A stretch of DNA of 64,000 nucleotides from NCBI RefSeq assembly GCF_902459665.1, contig NZ_CABPSL010000002.1, forward strand, positions 62,001-126,000, read 5' to 3'. The notes beneath the pieces were generated by a model, which saw only the letters and a list, made by a program, of their open reading frames with translations, had not been told where the DNA came from and did not search any database. Each line of letters starts with the position of its first letter. Position 1 is the first letter of the stretch. Positions 10,138 through 18,012 of the stretch are shown in pieces. The DNA is from Pandoraea cepalis (GTDB lineage Bacteria; Pseudomonadota; Gammaproteobacteria; Burkholderiales; Burkholderiaceae). The translations under genes and the position numbers were made by a program.

Positions 10138-10569
10138 GGTACTTCAAGAGGGCGCACTCTCGTGCGCTGCGCTGTGTCGCCCGCGTCGCTACGAGGAAGG
10201 CGTGCCGGCGGAACGTCGTATTCCGACATCAATCCCCTAGGTTCTTGGGAAAAGTCTTGAATTTGAGTGTTTGAGCGACGTTGTCCGCATTTGCCGTTCA
10301 CGATGGCGACCGACGTCGAATCGTCGTCATCCCTCGGGGCGCGGACGGTCGTTCACGCCGCCCCCGCGGGGAGGCCGGAGGGCTATGGAGCGACGTGGTT
10401 TGCGCACTTCTAGAGCCTCCGTTCTTTTTCGTATCCCTAAGGGATTCCTATGGTAGATGTTTGGCCCGCAGGCGCCTGCGTTCATGCCCGGCATGGCATG
10501 CGCGGCTTGCGCGGCAGTCTTGCACGAGGCGCGGGCGTCCGCGCCATCCGATTTTTGAAAGGAGCCGAC
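10138..10569. other. 432-base region without a recognised gene
   Basis: It separates the nitrate-reductase-associated gene from the small ORF at 10570. The only compact structure I see is the perfect dyad ATCCCT-A-AGGGAT at 10433-10445, just after a T-rich stretch. A related ATCCCCTAGG lies near 10230. It probably holds the promoter of the downstream cassette, but I cannot place one. Confidence 0.4.
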
Positions 10570-10884
10570 ATGCCGTCCAATGCGCCGCCGTCACCGTTTC
10601 CTTTTCTTCCCGTCGTCCTGGAGTCGCCCGTCGGGGCGCAAGGTCGCGCGATGTCTTCGCCCGACGGGACCGCCTGCATGCCTGAGCCGGCGTCACGTCG
10701 GCTGGCGCGCGGCGCGCCGGACACGCCGCGTGGCAAAGGGCGAACCCCGCCTCGCCGTCGTTTGGGCGCCGTGCAGAACGTGCCGGGCCTGTCGCTGGGC
10801 GATGGGGGCGCGACGCTCCGCGTGGAGGTCGTCAGGCGTATCGATCCCGCGGGGGTGGCGCTGCTGGGGGCGATCGTCCGATGA
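10570..10884 (+). CDS. Small hypothetical protein coupled to next gene
   Basis: A 104-aa Pro/Ser/Arg-rich protein of unknown function. Evidence that it is real: an AAGGAG about seven bases before the ATG and a 4-base ATGA overlap with the following gene, implying translational coupling. The first half is low-complexity (PSNAPPSPFPFLPVVLESP); the C-terminus looks folded (TLRVEVVRRIDPAGVALLGAIV). No signal peptide is clear. It could be a partner subunit or a leader-type peptide for the enzyme-like protein that follows; both are guesses. I recognise no family. Confidence 0.5.
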   Translation: MPSNAPPSPFPFLPVVLESPVGAQGRAMSSPDGTACMPEPASRRLARGAPDTPRGKGRTPPRRRLGAVQNVPGLSLGDGGATLRVEVVRRIDPAGVALLGAIVR

Positions 10885-11861
10885 GTGCCCCGATCGCGTC
10901 ACCGGTCGCCACGCCTCTGCCCGCCGCGCCGGTCGCGTTGGCGGCGTACGACACGGCGGTATGGGTCATCGCGTCGCCGCATGCGCGATGGACGGTCGAG
11001 GCGCAGGCCGTCGTCGTGTCGTCGCACGAGGTGTCGTGCACGTTGCACGGCGCGCTTGCCGAAACCGCGATGTGGCTGGATCGTATGCGGCACGGTGTGC
11101 TGCTCGCCGAGGCGCCGTTGCCGGGCACCTGGCTCGCGATGCTGGTCGACGAAGCGCTGGTGCAGGTGTTGCCCGCCACGCAGGGCAGTATCGTGCCGGC
11201 GTTCGGGCGCATTTGCGACGATTGGGTGCGCGGCATTTTCGCCGCGCCATTCTGGACCCGCTTCCTGGCAGGCGAATCGAGCGACGTCCAGGTGCTGGCG
11301 TTTCTCGCGCAGCACTACCATCGCGCGGCGGGGGCGGATGTGCACAATCGCATGGCGGTCGAGCGCTGCACCGACGCGGCGCTGCGACCGATGCTGTTGC
11401 GCCAGTATCGCGAGCAGCGCGGACAGGCGACGATGCTTGCCGCCGGCCTCCTTCGCTGTGGCCCGGCGGCCCGCACCTTCCTCGACAGCGGTGCGTTCGA
11501 TGCGACGCACGCGCTCATCGACTTCATCATTGGCGCGGCGGGCGACATGCCCGTCTACGTGGGGTGTTGCGCGCTCAGTCAGGCGCCGGCAGCAGTGCGT
11601 GCGGCCAGCGAGATCGAGGCGCAGTTCGACGCGCTCGCGCAGCGGTATCCGTCGGCTGCCGAAGGGTTCGCGGCCGTCGGAGCGCACGCGCGGCAAGACG
11701 CGAGTGTCTGCGGCGGGACCTCGTTGCTCGCGCAATGGGTGGAGGAGGCGGGCGAGCCCGATGCGGCGTCGCGCTTGCGCATGCTGCGCGGGGCGCACGG
11801 TGTGGCGGCGGCCTATCGGGTCATGTTCGACACGTTGCATCGTCTGGACGACGATATCTGA
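10881..11861 (+). CDS. Possible heme-oxygenase-fold protein, metal site degenerate
   Basis: A 326-aa soluble, helical protein. The segment QYREQRGQATMLAAGLLRCG resembles the E-x-x-G-H-x-x-L-x-x-x-G-L core helix of iron-containing heme-oxygenase-like (Haem_oxygenas_2) proteins, but the usual His is Gln here. A second helix, AQHYHRAAGADVHNRMAVERC, could supply other ligands. The first 90 residues look like a separate domain. The assignment is weak. It is translationally coupled to the 104-aa ORF before it and followed after about 100 bases by an EamA exporter, a possible small-molecule production and export set (inference). Confidence 0.45.
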   Translation: MSAPIASPVATPLPAAPVALAAYDTAVWVIASPHARWTVEAQAVVVSSHEVSCTLHGALAETAMWLDRMRHGVLLAEAPLPGTWLAMLVDEALVQVLPATQGSIVPAFGRICDDWVRGIFAAPFWTRFLAGESSDVQVLAFLAQHYHRAAGADVHNRMAVERCTDAALRPMLLRQYREQRGQATMLAAGLLRCGPAARTFLDSGAFDATHALIDFIIGAAGDMPVYVGCCALSQAPAAVRAASEIEAQFDALAQRYPSAAEGFAAVGAHARQDASVCGGTSLLAQWVEEAGEPDAASRLRMLRGAHGVAAAYRVMFDTLHRLDDDI

Positions 11862-11876
11862 GGTCGGCGCGCGGGC

Positions 11877-11897
11877 CATGCCCCCGAATGGGGCATG
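11877..11897. terminator. GC-rich hairpin after 10881-11861 gene
   Basis: Stem CATGCCCC, loop CGAAT, GGGGCATG. There is no T tract, so termination is only possible. A TATAAT at 11905-11910 directly follows and may start the EamA transcript, which would separate the two genes. Confidence 0.4.
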
Positions 11898-11963
11898 CGA
11901 CTCGTATAATGGCGTCCGAACGGCGGGGGGCGGTGGTGCCTGCGAGCCGTCTGCCCCCTGACC

Positions 11964-12857
11964 ATGACAACCCAACTCGCCTACCTTGCCGCGCTCGGTG
12001 CCGCCCTTTGCTGGGCCTTCAGCGGCATGATCGCCATTACGCCCGTGCGCCGGGCCGGTTCCTTCCCATTCAATTACGCCCGCATGCTGCTCGTCTTCGC
12101 GATGCTGCTCATCGCGGTGGCGGTGCAGCGTGGCTGGCCGTCGCTTACGCTGGAACAGTGGCTGCGACTCACGGCGTCGGGGCTGATCGGCATTCTCGTG
12201 GGCGACACGATTCTCTATACGTCGCTCGGCCGTCTCGGGCCCCGCCGCAACTCCATCATCTTCGCGACGAACGCCCCGATGACCGCCGTGCTCGGCTATG
12301 TTTGGCTCGGCGAGGCACTGGGCTGGCGTGCGGTGATCGGGGTGGCGCTGGTCACGACGGGCGTGGCACTCGCCGTCGCGTTCGGTGGCCGGCGCGAGGA
12401 TGCTCATCACTGGGAGTCCGTGCGTGGCGATGTGCGCGTGGGCGTCGCCATCGGCCTGGTGGCGGCGCTGTGTCACTCCGTGGGAACGCTCATCGCCAAA
12501 CCGGTCATGGCCGCCGGCGTCGATCCGGTGAGCGCGTCGGCGGTGCGTGTGGGGGTGTCGGCGCTCGGACTGACGATACTCGCCGCGCGGCGCGGGCGTG
12601 ACCTCTTCTCGGCCTTCACGCCGGGCACGCTCGCGCTCACGGCGGCGTCGGGCTTCGTCGGCGTGGCCGTCGGCATGACGCTGCTGCTCTACGGCATGGG
12701 GCACGGCAACACCGGCGTCATTGCGACGCTCTCGGCGACCACGCCCGTCGTGGTGTTGCCGCTGATGTGGATTCGCACCCGGCAGCGTCCGGCGGCAGGC
12801 GCCTGGTGGGGGGCGTTGATCGCGAGCGCGGGCGTCGCGTTGATCTTCAACCGGTGA
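11964..12857 (+). CDS. EamA/DMT-family transporter
   Basis: A 297-aa inner-membrane protein with about ten hydrophobic segments in two EamA repeats, each starting with a small-residue-rich helix (LAALGAALCWAFSGMIAIT; VGVAIGLVAALCHSVGTLIAKP). The family exports amino acids and other metabolites. The substrate is unknown. A TATAAT 53 bases upstream and the preceding hairpin suggest its own promoter, but it may also serve the enzyme-like gene before it. It is convergent with the hypothetical gene at 12905. Confidence 0.8.
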   Translation: MTTQLAYLAALGAALCWAFSGMIAITPVRRAGSFPFNYARMLLVFAMLLIAVAVQRGWPSLTLEQWLRLTASGLIGILVGDTILYTSLGRLGPRRNSIIFATNAPMTAVLGYVWLGEALGWRAVIGVALVTTGVALAVAFGGRREDAHHWESVRGDVRVGVAIGLVAALCHSVGTLIAKPVMAAGVDPVSASAVRVGVSALGLTILAARRGRDLFSAFTPGTLALTAASGFVGVAVGMTLLLYGMGHGNTGVIATLSATTPVVVLPLMWIRTRQRPAAGAWWGALIASAGVALIFNR

Positions 12858-12904
12858 GCGGAGACGGGCGGCAACACGGGGGCCGCTCAGGTGCCGCCTC
12901 GCGC

Positions 12905-13732
12905 TCAGCGCGTGAGGGGCGGTTGCAGGGGGTCGGAATGCTGACGCGATGCGTCGGTCGTCATGCCGGACGGCGGTGCTTGCGGCGCAACGGCCGGGCG
13001 AGGCAGGTCCGGCGTCAACAAACGCCGCAGCCAGGCCGCAAGCCGCTCGAAGATGCCTGGATCGTCGTTGAACAACTCGGGGCGCAGGACTCGCAGGTAG
13101 TCGAGAATCTGTTCGGCCTCCTGAGCACCAACCGACCCGTAGATCACTGCCAGATCGAGGAGTGCACGCAGTTCGCCGAGTCGCTCGCGCGCTTGCAGTG
13201 AGCGGGCCGTTTCCACGCTGCGCTTGGCGTCGAACACGCGCTCGCGCAGCACGGAGGCGGCGCGCCACGCGGGCGTCTGCAACGACGCTTCCAAGGCGCG
13301 GAGGTCTTGGGCAGAGCTGACGATCTGTCCCGCGAGCGATTCCACGATGCGTTCCTCGCCCTTCGCTTCGCGCACGATACCTTCGGCCCAGCGGCTCGCC
13401 TGACGCGACATGTCCTCGCGCGTCCATTCGGGGCGAGAGACGAAATAAAAACCGTGTTGACGCGCCTGGTTCAGGATGATCGAGACGACGTCCGGGAACT
13501 GCTTGTCGAACGTGCGCTTGGCCCACGCGTAATGCCCCCCGGCGAGCAATTGTGCGACGGCGGCTTCGGTGAGCGGAACGGTGCTGTCGAGCAGGCGGGC
13601 GCGCAGGAAGTCGTCGAAGGGCGGTGGCGTGAAGTGACGGTCGACGGCGGCGGAGATGCGCACGAACGCGTCGAAGTCTTTCTTCAGATCCGCCAGCGCG
13701 ATGTCGGAGAGGGTTAGCGAAATGCGGCTCAT
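12905..13732 (-). CDS. Hypothetical helical protein
   Basis: A 275-aa protein I do not recognise. It is rich in predicted helices with Arg/Glu/Ala content (LADLKKDFDAFVRISAAVDRHF; QARERLGELRALLDLAVIYGSV), has no signal peptide or membrane segment, and ends in a Pro-rich tail (LPRPAVAPQAPPSG). The start at 13732 was chosen over an in-frame GTG-side extension to 13768 because the first conserved-looking residues begin there; the ribosome site is weak. It is isolated: convergent with the EamA gene and preceded by a long gap. Confidence 0.6.
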   Translation of the reverse strand: MSRISLTLSDIALADLKKDFDAFVRISAAVDRHFTPPPFDDFLRARLLDSTVPLTEAAVAQLLAGGHYAWAKRTFDKQFPDVVSIILNQARQHGFYFVSRPEWTREDMSRQASRWAEGIVREAKGEERIVESLAGQIVSSAQDLRALEASLQTPAWRAASVLRERVFDAKRSVETARSLQARERLGELRALLDLAVIYGSVGAQEAEQILDYLRVLRPELFNDDPGIFERLAAWLRRLLTPDLPRPAVAPQAPPSGMTTDASRQHSDPLQPPLTR

Positions 13733-14164
13733 CGTGACCGACCCCAAGGCGCCGTCGCGACGACGCAAAGCCGACGCGCGAGCGAGTGCGCGTTAGCCAG
13801 TCGAGTGTCTGTGCCAGTGCCGCGAGCCGCAGGTGTTACTGCCGAAGCTCGTGCCACGTGCATCCCCATTGCGCGTGAAGTCATGTGCAGCGATACGTGT
13901 CAACGGTGCGCCGCGGTCATGGCCGCGCGCTGTGAAGATGGCCCTTGAGGGGACACAGGCGGACGTCCCGGCGTGTCGGATCCCATGGCGTTTATGGCGG
14001 CAATGCTAGCCTAATCCTGGCCAGCGATCCCCGCGTCTCCACCGTCTCCCCAGGAAATTCACATTTCGCATGGCGGACAGCAGGCGTCTGCATGCATCAA
14101 CGGCATGGTGACGTCAAAACTTTAGCGATAAGGGCCGGATTTTTTGCGCGGCGTCGTGCGCGGG
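13733..14164. other. 432-base region without a recognised gene
   Basis: It lies downstream of egtD and upstream of the hypothetical gene. I see no RNA gene, strong hairpin or convincing promoter. Short open frames here lack ribosome sites. Confidence 0.5.
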
Positions 14165-15148
14165 TCAGCTTCCCGCCGCGGGGCGCAGCAGATAGACGGC
14201 GAAGCGCGCGCGGGCATCGAGCCAGACGCGCTCGACATCCCACCCCGCGGAGCTCGCCAGGGCGCGGAACTCCGTCTGACCGTACTTGTACGAGTTCTCG
14301 GTGTGAATGGACTCGCCTGTCATGAAGTCGAAGCGATGGCCCAGCACGCTCGCGCGGAAAGGGCGCTGGGCGACGAGATGCATTTCGATCCGACTGGCGG
14401 CGGCGTTGAAGCGGGCTTCGTGACGGAACGCGTCGAGCGGCAGGTCGCCGTCGAGTTCGCGGTTGATGCGCGTGAGCACGTTCAGATTGAACTGCGCGGT
14501 GACGCCGCGCGCGTCGTCGTAGGCGGGCAGCAGCACGGCGGCGTCCTTGCAGGCATCCACGCCGACGACCATCCGGCGGCGCGGGCCGAGCATCTTGCCG
14601 ACGTGGGCAAGAAAGGCGGCGGCCTGTCCGGGCGCGAAATTGCCGATCGTCGAGCCGGGAAAGAAGCCCAGGCGCGGCCCTTGCGTGGTCTGCAACTGCG
14701 GCGGCAGGCGAAACGGCCGGGTGAAGTCGGCGCGCACCGGCAACATGGGGATGCCCGGGCAGCGGCGGGCCAGCGTGGCGACGGCGTCGTCGAGGAAGTC
14801 GTCGGCGATGTCGACGGGCACATAGGCGCGCGGTGTGACCAGCGCGTCGAGCAGCAGCGGCGTCTTGCGACTCGAGCCGCTGCCGAACTCGACGACGACG
14901 GCGTCCGGGCCAATGACGTCGGCAATCGCGGCGGCGCATTCGCCGAGCAGCACCGTTTCGGTGCGTGTCTGGTAATACTCGTCGAGGCCGGTGATCGCTT
15001 CGAATAGTTCGCTGCCGAGCCGGTCGTAAAGCCAGATGCTGGGCAGCGACTTGGGCGTGTGGCCGAGACCGGCGAGCACGTCCGCCGCGAACGCATTTTC
15101 CGGCAGCGACGGACAAACGAACGGCGTGGCTTGGGGGGCTTGCGACAT
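14165..15148 (-). CDS. egtD: L-histidine N-alpha-methyltransferase
   Basis: A 327-aa SAM-dependent enzyme that trimethylates histidine to hercynine in ergothioneine synthesis. It shows the SAM-binding glycine motif VVVEFGSGSSRKTPLLL, YVPVDIADDFL, FFPGSTIGNF and the substrate-site region MVVGVDACKDAAVLLPAYDD...TAQFNLNVLTRIN characteristic of EgtD. Length matches the family (about 320 aa). Its ATG overlaps the egtB stop by one base (TGATG), so the two are coupled. Confidence 0.92.
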   Translation of the reverse strand: MSQAPQATPFVCPSLPENAFAADVLAGLGHTPKSLPSIWLYDRLGSELFEAITGLDEYYQTRTETVLLGECAAAIADVIGPDAVVVEFGSGSSRKTPLLLDALVTPRAYVPVDIADDFLDDAVATLARRCPGIPMLPVRADFTRPFRLPPQLQTTQGPRLGFFPGSTIGNFAPGQAAAFLAHVGKMLGPRRRMVVGVDACKDAAVLLPAYDDARGVTAQFNLNVLTRINRELDGDLPLDAFRHEARFNAAASRIEMHLVAQRPFRASVLGHRFDFMTGESIHTENSYKYGQTEFRALASSAGWDVERVWLDARARFAVYLLRPAAGS

Positions 15149-16371
15149 CAACGATCCTCCGCGAGCCTCAGGCCGCAGAACTGCCAGCGCTGATGCGGGT
15201 AAAAGAAGTTGCGATACGTGGCGCGCGCATGTCCCGGCGGCGTGGCGAGCGAGCCGCCGCGCAGCACGAATTGTCCGCACATGAATTTGCCGTTGTATTC
15301 GCCGACGGCCCCCGCCGCCGGTCGGAATCCCGGATAGGCGACGTAAGGGCTGGCCGTCCATTGCCATACCGGGCCGAAGCGTTGCGCCATGGCGGGTTGC
15401 GAAGCGGGCGACACGGTTGCCGCGACCTCCCACTCGTGTTCGGTCGGCAGACGCTTGCCGGCCCATCGCGCGAAGGCGTCGGCTTCGAAATAGCTTACGT
15501 GCCGCACGGGCGCGTCGTCGTCGATCGGTTGCATGCCGGCGAGCGTCATCGACTGCCATTCGCCGTTGTGCAACTCCCAGTACAGCGGATGTCCCCACCC
15601 TTCGCGTTGCACCGTCGCCCAACCGTCGGACAACCAGAGTCCCGCCCTGCGATAGCCGCCGTCGTCGATAAACGCGCGCCACTCCCCGTTCGTCACCACG
15701 CGCGAGGCGATCGCGAAGGGGCGGAGCAAGATGTCGTGGGCAGGGGTTTCGCAGTCGAACGCAAAGGGTCCGCTCGATTCGCTCTCGTGCCCGACGCGAT
15801 GCTGGCCGCCGCTGTGGGCAATCCATTGCAGCGGCCCGGCGATGTCGCCGGCGCAGGCCGGTTGGCGATGCGCGGGACGCAACGGATTTTGCGCGAACAG
15901 ATGCAGCAAGTCGGTGTGCATCAGCTCCTGGTGCTGTTCCTCGTGATGCAGGCCGAGGGTGACGAGCGCGTGAACGTCGGGCGGGAGATCGGCATGCAGC
16001 AGGCGCTCGTGCATGGCGGCGTCGACATGGCGCCGATAGCGCAGCACGTCATCGAGCGTGGGGCGAGAGAGCAAGCCGCGTTGCGGGCGCGGATGGCGCG
16101 GGCCGGCGGCTTCGTAATATGAATTGAAGAGATAGGCGAAGCGCGGATCGTAGGGGCGGTAGCGGCTGCCCGACGGGGCGCCGGACTCGCTCAGCAAGAA
16201 GGTTTCGAAGAACCATGTGGTGTGCGCGAGATGCCACTTGATGGGGCTGGCGTCGGGCATCGACTGCACGGTGGCGTCGGCGTCGGAGAGGTCTTGCGCA
16301 AAGGCGACCGAGGCGGCGCGCACGGCATCGTAGCGCGCCACGGCTTGCGACGTACAACAGGGGAGGGCCAT
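15148..16371 (-). CDS. egtB: Ergothioneine sulfoxide synthase EgtB
   Basis: A 407-aa non-heme iron enzyme that forms the C-S bond of ergothioneine between hercynine and a thiol donor. The N-terminal DinB-like domain supplies iron ligands: H50 in KWHLAHTTWFFETF and H143/H147 in LHHEEQHQELMHTD. The C-terminal FGE-sulfatase domain has NGEWRAFIDDGGY, RHVSYFEADAFARWAGKRLPTEHEWEVA and the terminal RNFFYPHQRWQFCGLRLA. First gene of the egtB-egtD unit. No egtA, egtC or egtE is adjacent, so the sulfur donor may be cysteine or an external gamma-glutamylcysteine (inference). Confidence 0.9.
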   Translation of the reverse strand: MALPCCTSQAVARYDAVRAASVAFAQDLSDADATVQSMPDASPIKWHLAHTTWFFETFLLSESGAPSGSRYRPYDPRFAYLFNSYYEAAGPRHPRPQRGLLSRPTLDDVLRYRRHVDAAMHERLLHADLPPDVHALVTLGLHHEEQHQELMHTDLLHLFAQNPLRPAHRQPACAGDIAGPLQWIAHSGGQHRVGHESESSGPFAFDCETPAHDILLRPFAIASRVVTNGEWRAFIDDGGYRRAGLWLSDGWATVQREGWGHPLYWELHNGEWQSMTLAGMQPIDDDAPVRHVSYFEADAFARWAGKRLPTEHEWEVAATVSPASQPAMAQRFGPVWQWTASPYVAYPGFRPAAGAVGEYNGKFMCGQFVLRGGSLATPPGHARATYRNFFYPHQRWQFCGLRLAEDR

Positions 16372-16457
16372 GGGGACACGCCGTGTTGTGAAACGTGCTG
16401 CCTATTGTAGACCCGTTGCTTGCCCCTCGTGTGTCACCGGGCATCGCGTCGGCGAGG

Positions 16458-16661
16458 TCACGACTGCCCGTTGCCGGTGGGGCCGTGGAGTTCGTGTTCG
16501 AGACGCACGACTTCCTGCGCGACGAGTGCGATGGCGTTGCGAATTTCCATGAGCGCGGTGTAGAGCGCTTGCGCGTTCTGGGGAGATTGCAGGGCGAGGT
16601 CGCGGGCGGCGGCTTCGATGGCGTCCAGCGACAGGGCGATGCGGTCGAGATTCTCCAGCAT
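16458..16661 (-). CDS. Small coiled-coil-like hypothetical protein
   Basis: A 67-aa protein of two predicted helices (MLENLDRIALSLDAIEAAARDLALQ; ALYTALMEIRNAIALVAQEVVRLEHELH) with heptad-like Leu/Ile/Ala spacing. It has a GGAG eight bases before the ATG at 16661; an upstream in-frame start at 16712 is less likely. Function is unknown. It lies between egtB and the tRNA gene, transcribed away from the tRNA. Confidence 0.6.
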   Translation of the reverse strand: MLENLDRIALSLDAIEAAARDLALQSPQNAQALYTALMEIRNAIALVAQEVVRLEHELHGPTGNGQS

Positions 16662-16712
16662 GGGCGATCTCCGATGGCGCGCGCAGCGCGTGCGTAGCCC
16701 TATGATACCCAA

Positions 16713-16741
16713 CTGACGTATCTCGGTGGGGATGTTAGAAT
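16713..16741 (+). promoter_or_regulatory. Promoter of tRNA-Leu
   Basis: CTGACG at 16713-16718 and TAGAAT at 16736-16741 are separated by 17 bases, ending 10 bases before the mature tRNA. Spacing and position are right for a sigma-70 tRNA promoter. Confidence 0.6.
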
Positions 16742-16751
16742 GCGTGCCCTT

Positions 16752-16836
16752 GCCGGGGTGATGAAATTGGTAAACATAGCGGACTTAAAATCCGCCGCCT
16801 TCGGGCTTACCGGTTCAAGTCCGGTCCCCGGCACCA
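16752..16836 (+). tRNA. tRNA-Leu (UAA)
   Basis: An 85-base class II tRNA. Acceptor stem GCCGGGG pairs with CCCCGGC, CCA is encoded, the anticodon loop is CTTAAAA with anticodon TAA between GCGGA/TCCGC stems, there is a variable arm around CGCCTTCGGGC, and the T-loop is GGTTCAAGTCC. It reads UUA (and UUG by wobble) codons, which are rare in this GC-rich genome. No integrase or attachment repeat is seen at its 3' end. Confidence 0.96.
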
Positions 16837-17104
16837 GTCATGCATCCGTTTCGCTGAAAGCGCAGACCGCGTTGGACGTTTCCGCAATCGTCCGGGGTCT
16901 GCCACAGGCGGGCGCCCCTCGAAGTCACTCCCATTGTCTTTTGCCGTGGCCTACCGTCGCGGCACGACACCCAGCTCCTCGTTTCCGGCCCATCGTTCCC
17001 GTCACCCGCCGCGTGACGAGGTCGCGGTCACGCGTAAGCGCTGCGATGGCGCCGGCATTCAGCGGCGTGAATTTCATCCGTGCCATCTCTGTGACCAGCG
17101 TCGC

Positions 17105-17716
17105 TCACGATTCGTCGCCAAAGCCCAGCGCAAACGCATGATGGCGCACGTCGGCCGGCCAGCCGGCGACCCGTTCGCCAAAACGCACACGATCGTCTGC
17201 AAACAGCGCTCGCGCCGCTTCCTCGAAGCCGGGTAGATCGCCGGCTAACGCCGACATGAAATGATAGGCGCGTTCGTGCGAGGCGCGGCGATCGTCACGT
17301 TGGGCGTGAGCGCGGCGCGCGTCTTCAACCAGCTTTCGGAGGGCGACCGATGCACCGCCCGGCTGCGCCGCGAGCCAATCCCAATGGCGTGGCAACAGCG
17401 TGACCTCACGCGCGACGACGCCGAGCTTCGGACGTCCTCGGCCGCGTGTTTCGCTCTGCGGCGCCGCGCCGTCGGTGTCGTTGCCGTAGGGCGCATCGGA
17501 TACCGCCTGCGTGAAGCGCGCGGTGATTTCGTCGTCGGTCCCGCGTGTGTCGATGTCGATCGCGCGCCCCGTCGTGTTGTCGAAAATCAGCACCGGCGTC
17601 CGGGGCGCCTTTTCCACGGCACGCTTTACCGAAAGCGCGACGGCAGCGAGCGAGCCGGAGGCAATGCACCGTTGACCCGCGAAGGCGATGTGGGAGGGAA
17701 GCGTCGAAGGTGTCAT
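17105..17716 (-). CDS. DUF2239 family protein
   Basis: A 203-aa protein matching the DUF2239 pattern: an N-terminal segment HIAFAGQRCIASGSLAAVALSVKRAV then VLIFDNTTGRAIDIDTRGTDDEI, a central GRGRPKLGVVAREVTLLPRHWDWLAAQPGGASVALRKLVEDAR (which looks like a DNA- or ligand-binding helix pair), and a C-terminal AYHFMSALAGDLPGFEEAARALFADD. Function is unknown. It stands alone, with a 46-base perfect inverted-repeat structure 29 bases upstream that suggests tight transcriptional control. Confidence 0.8.
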   Translation of the reverse strand: MTPSTLPSHIAFAGQRCIASGSLAAVALSVKRAVEKAPRTPVLIFDNTTGRAIDIDTRGTDDEITARFTQAVSDAPYGNDTDGAAPQSETRGRGRPKLGVVAREVTLLPRHWDWLAAQPGGASVALRKLVEDARRAHAQRDDRRASHERAYHFMSALAGDLPGFEEAARALFADDRVRFGERVAGWPADVRHHAFALGFGDES

Positions 17717-17744
17717 GGTATCTAGCCGGATAGTGAGAAGCGCA

Positions 17745-17790
17745 ATTTATACCCGGATAAAAATAATGTCAATATTATCCGGGTATAAAT
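17745..17790. promoter_or_regulatory. Perfect 16-bp inverted repeat upstream of DUF2239 gene
   Basis: ATTTATACCCGGATAA (17745-17760) and its exact reverse complement (17775-17790) are separated by 14 AT-rich bases. A third partial half-site, CCGGATA, lies at 17727. It sits 29 bases before the DUF2239 start, overlapping the probable promoter. The two arms read as two operator sites rather than a terminator, because the core is AT-rich and no T tract follows. The regulator is not encoded nearby. Confidence 0.65.
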
Positions 17791-17840
17791 ATAACGGCGA
17801 CCGTCCGGAGGGTGTCCAGAGGCTGACCGTTGTCCATCCG

Positions 17841-17868
17841 AGCCTGCGCAACGCGGGCTGACTTTTTT
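17841..17868 (+). terminator. Terminator-like hairpin upstream of rpfF
   Basis: AGCCTGCG, loop CAA, CGCGGGCT (one G-T pair), then GAC and six T. No plus-strand gene precedes it, so it is either the end of a small unannotated transcript or a leader attenuator 145 bases before rpfF. Confidence 0.4.
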
Positions 17869-18012
17869 AGGTATCGAAAATTTAAAGAATCCGCATTTCT
17901 GATAGTTGTGCGCGCGCAAGAATAGCGGTGCCGTGCGGCCACTTCGGCAACGTTTCCGAATGGCTTGTCGCGACGGCATTCAACCGCAAACCACAGCTAC
18001 ACAGGAAAAAAC

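Noticed and set aside
10138-10569. Riboswitch or structured RNA upstream of the small ORF
   Set aside because: Only short dyads are visible; no known aptamer core could be recognised.
10899-13526. An open frame of 875 codons on the minus strand
   Set aside because: It lies antisense to the coupled 10881 gene and the EamA gene, is Arg/His/Gln-rich with no domain, and reflects high-GC antisense openness.
14165-15826. A 553-codon version of egtD starting upstream
   Set aside because: The extra N-terminus lies in the egtB gene in another frame; EgtD begins at 15148 where it overlaps the egtB stop.
16752-17104. tRNA-linked integration site
   Set aside because: No integrase gene and no direct repeat of the tRNA 3' end are visible.
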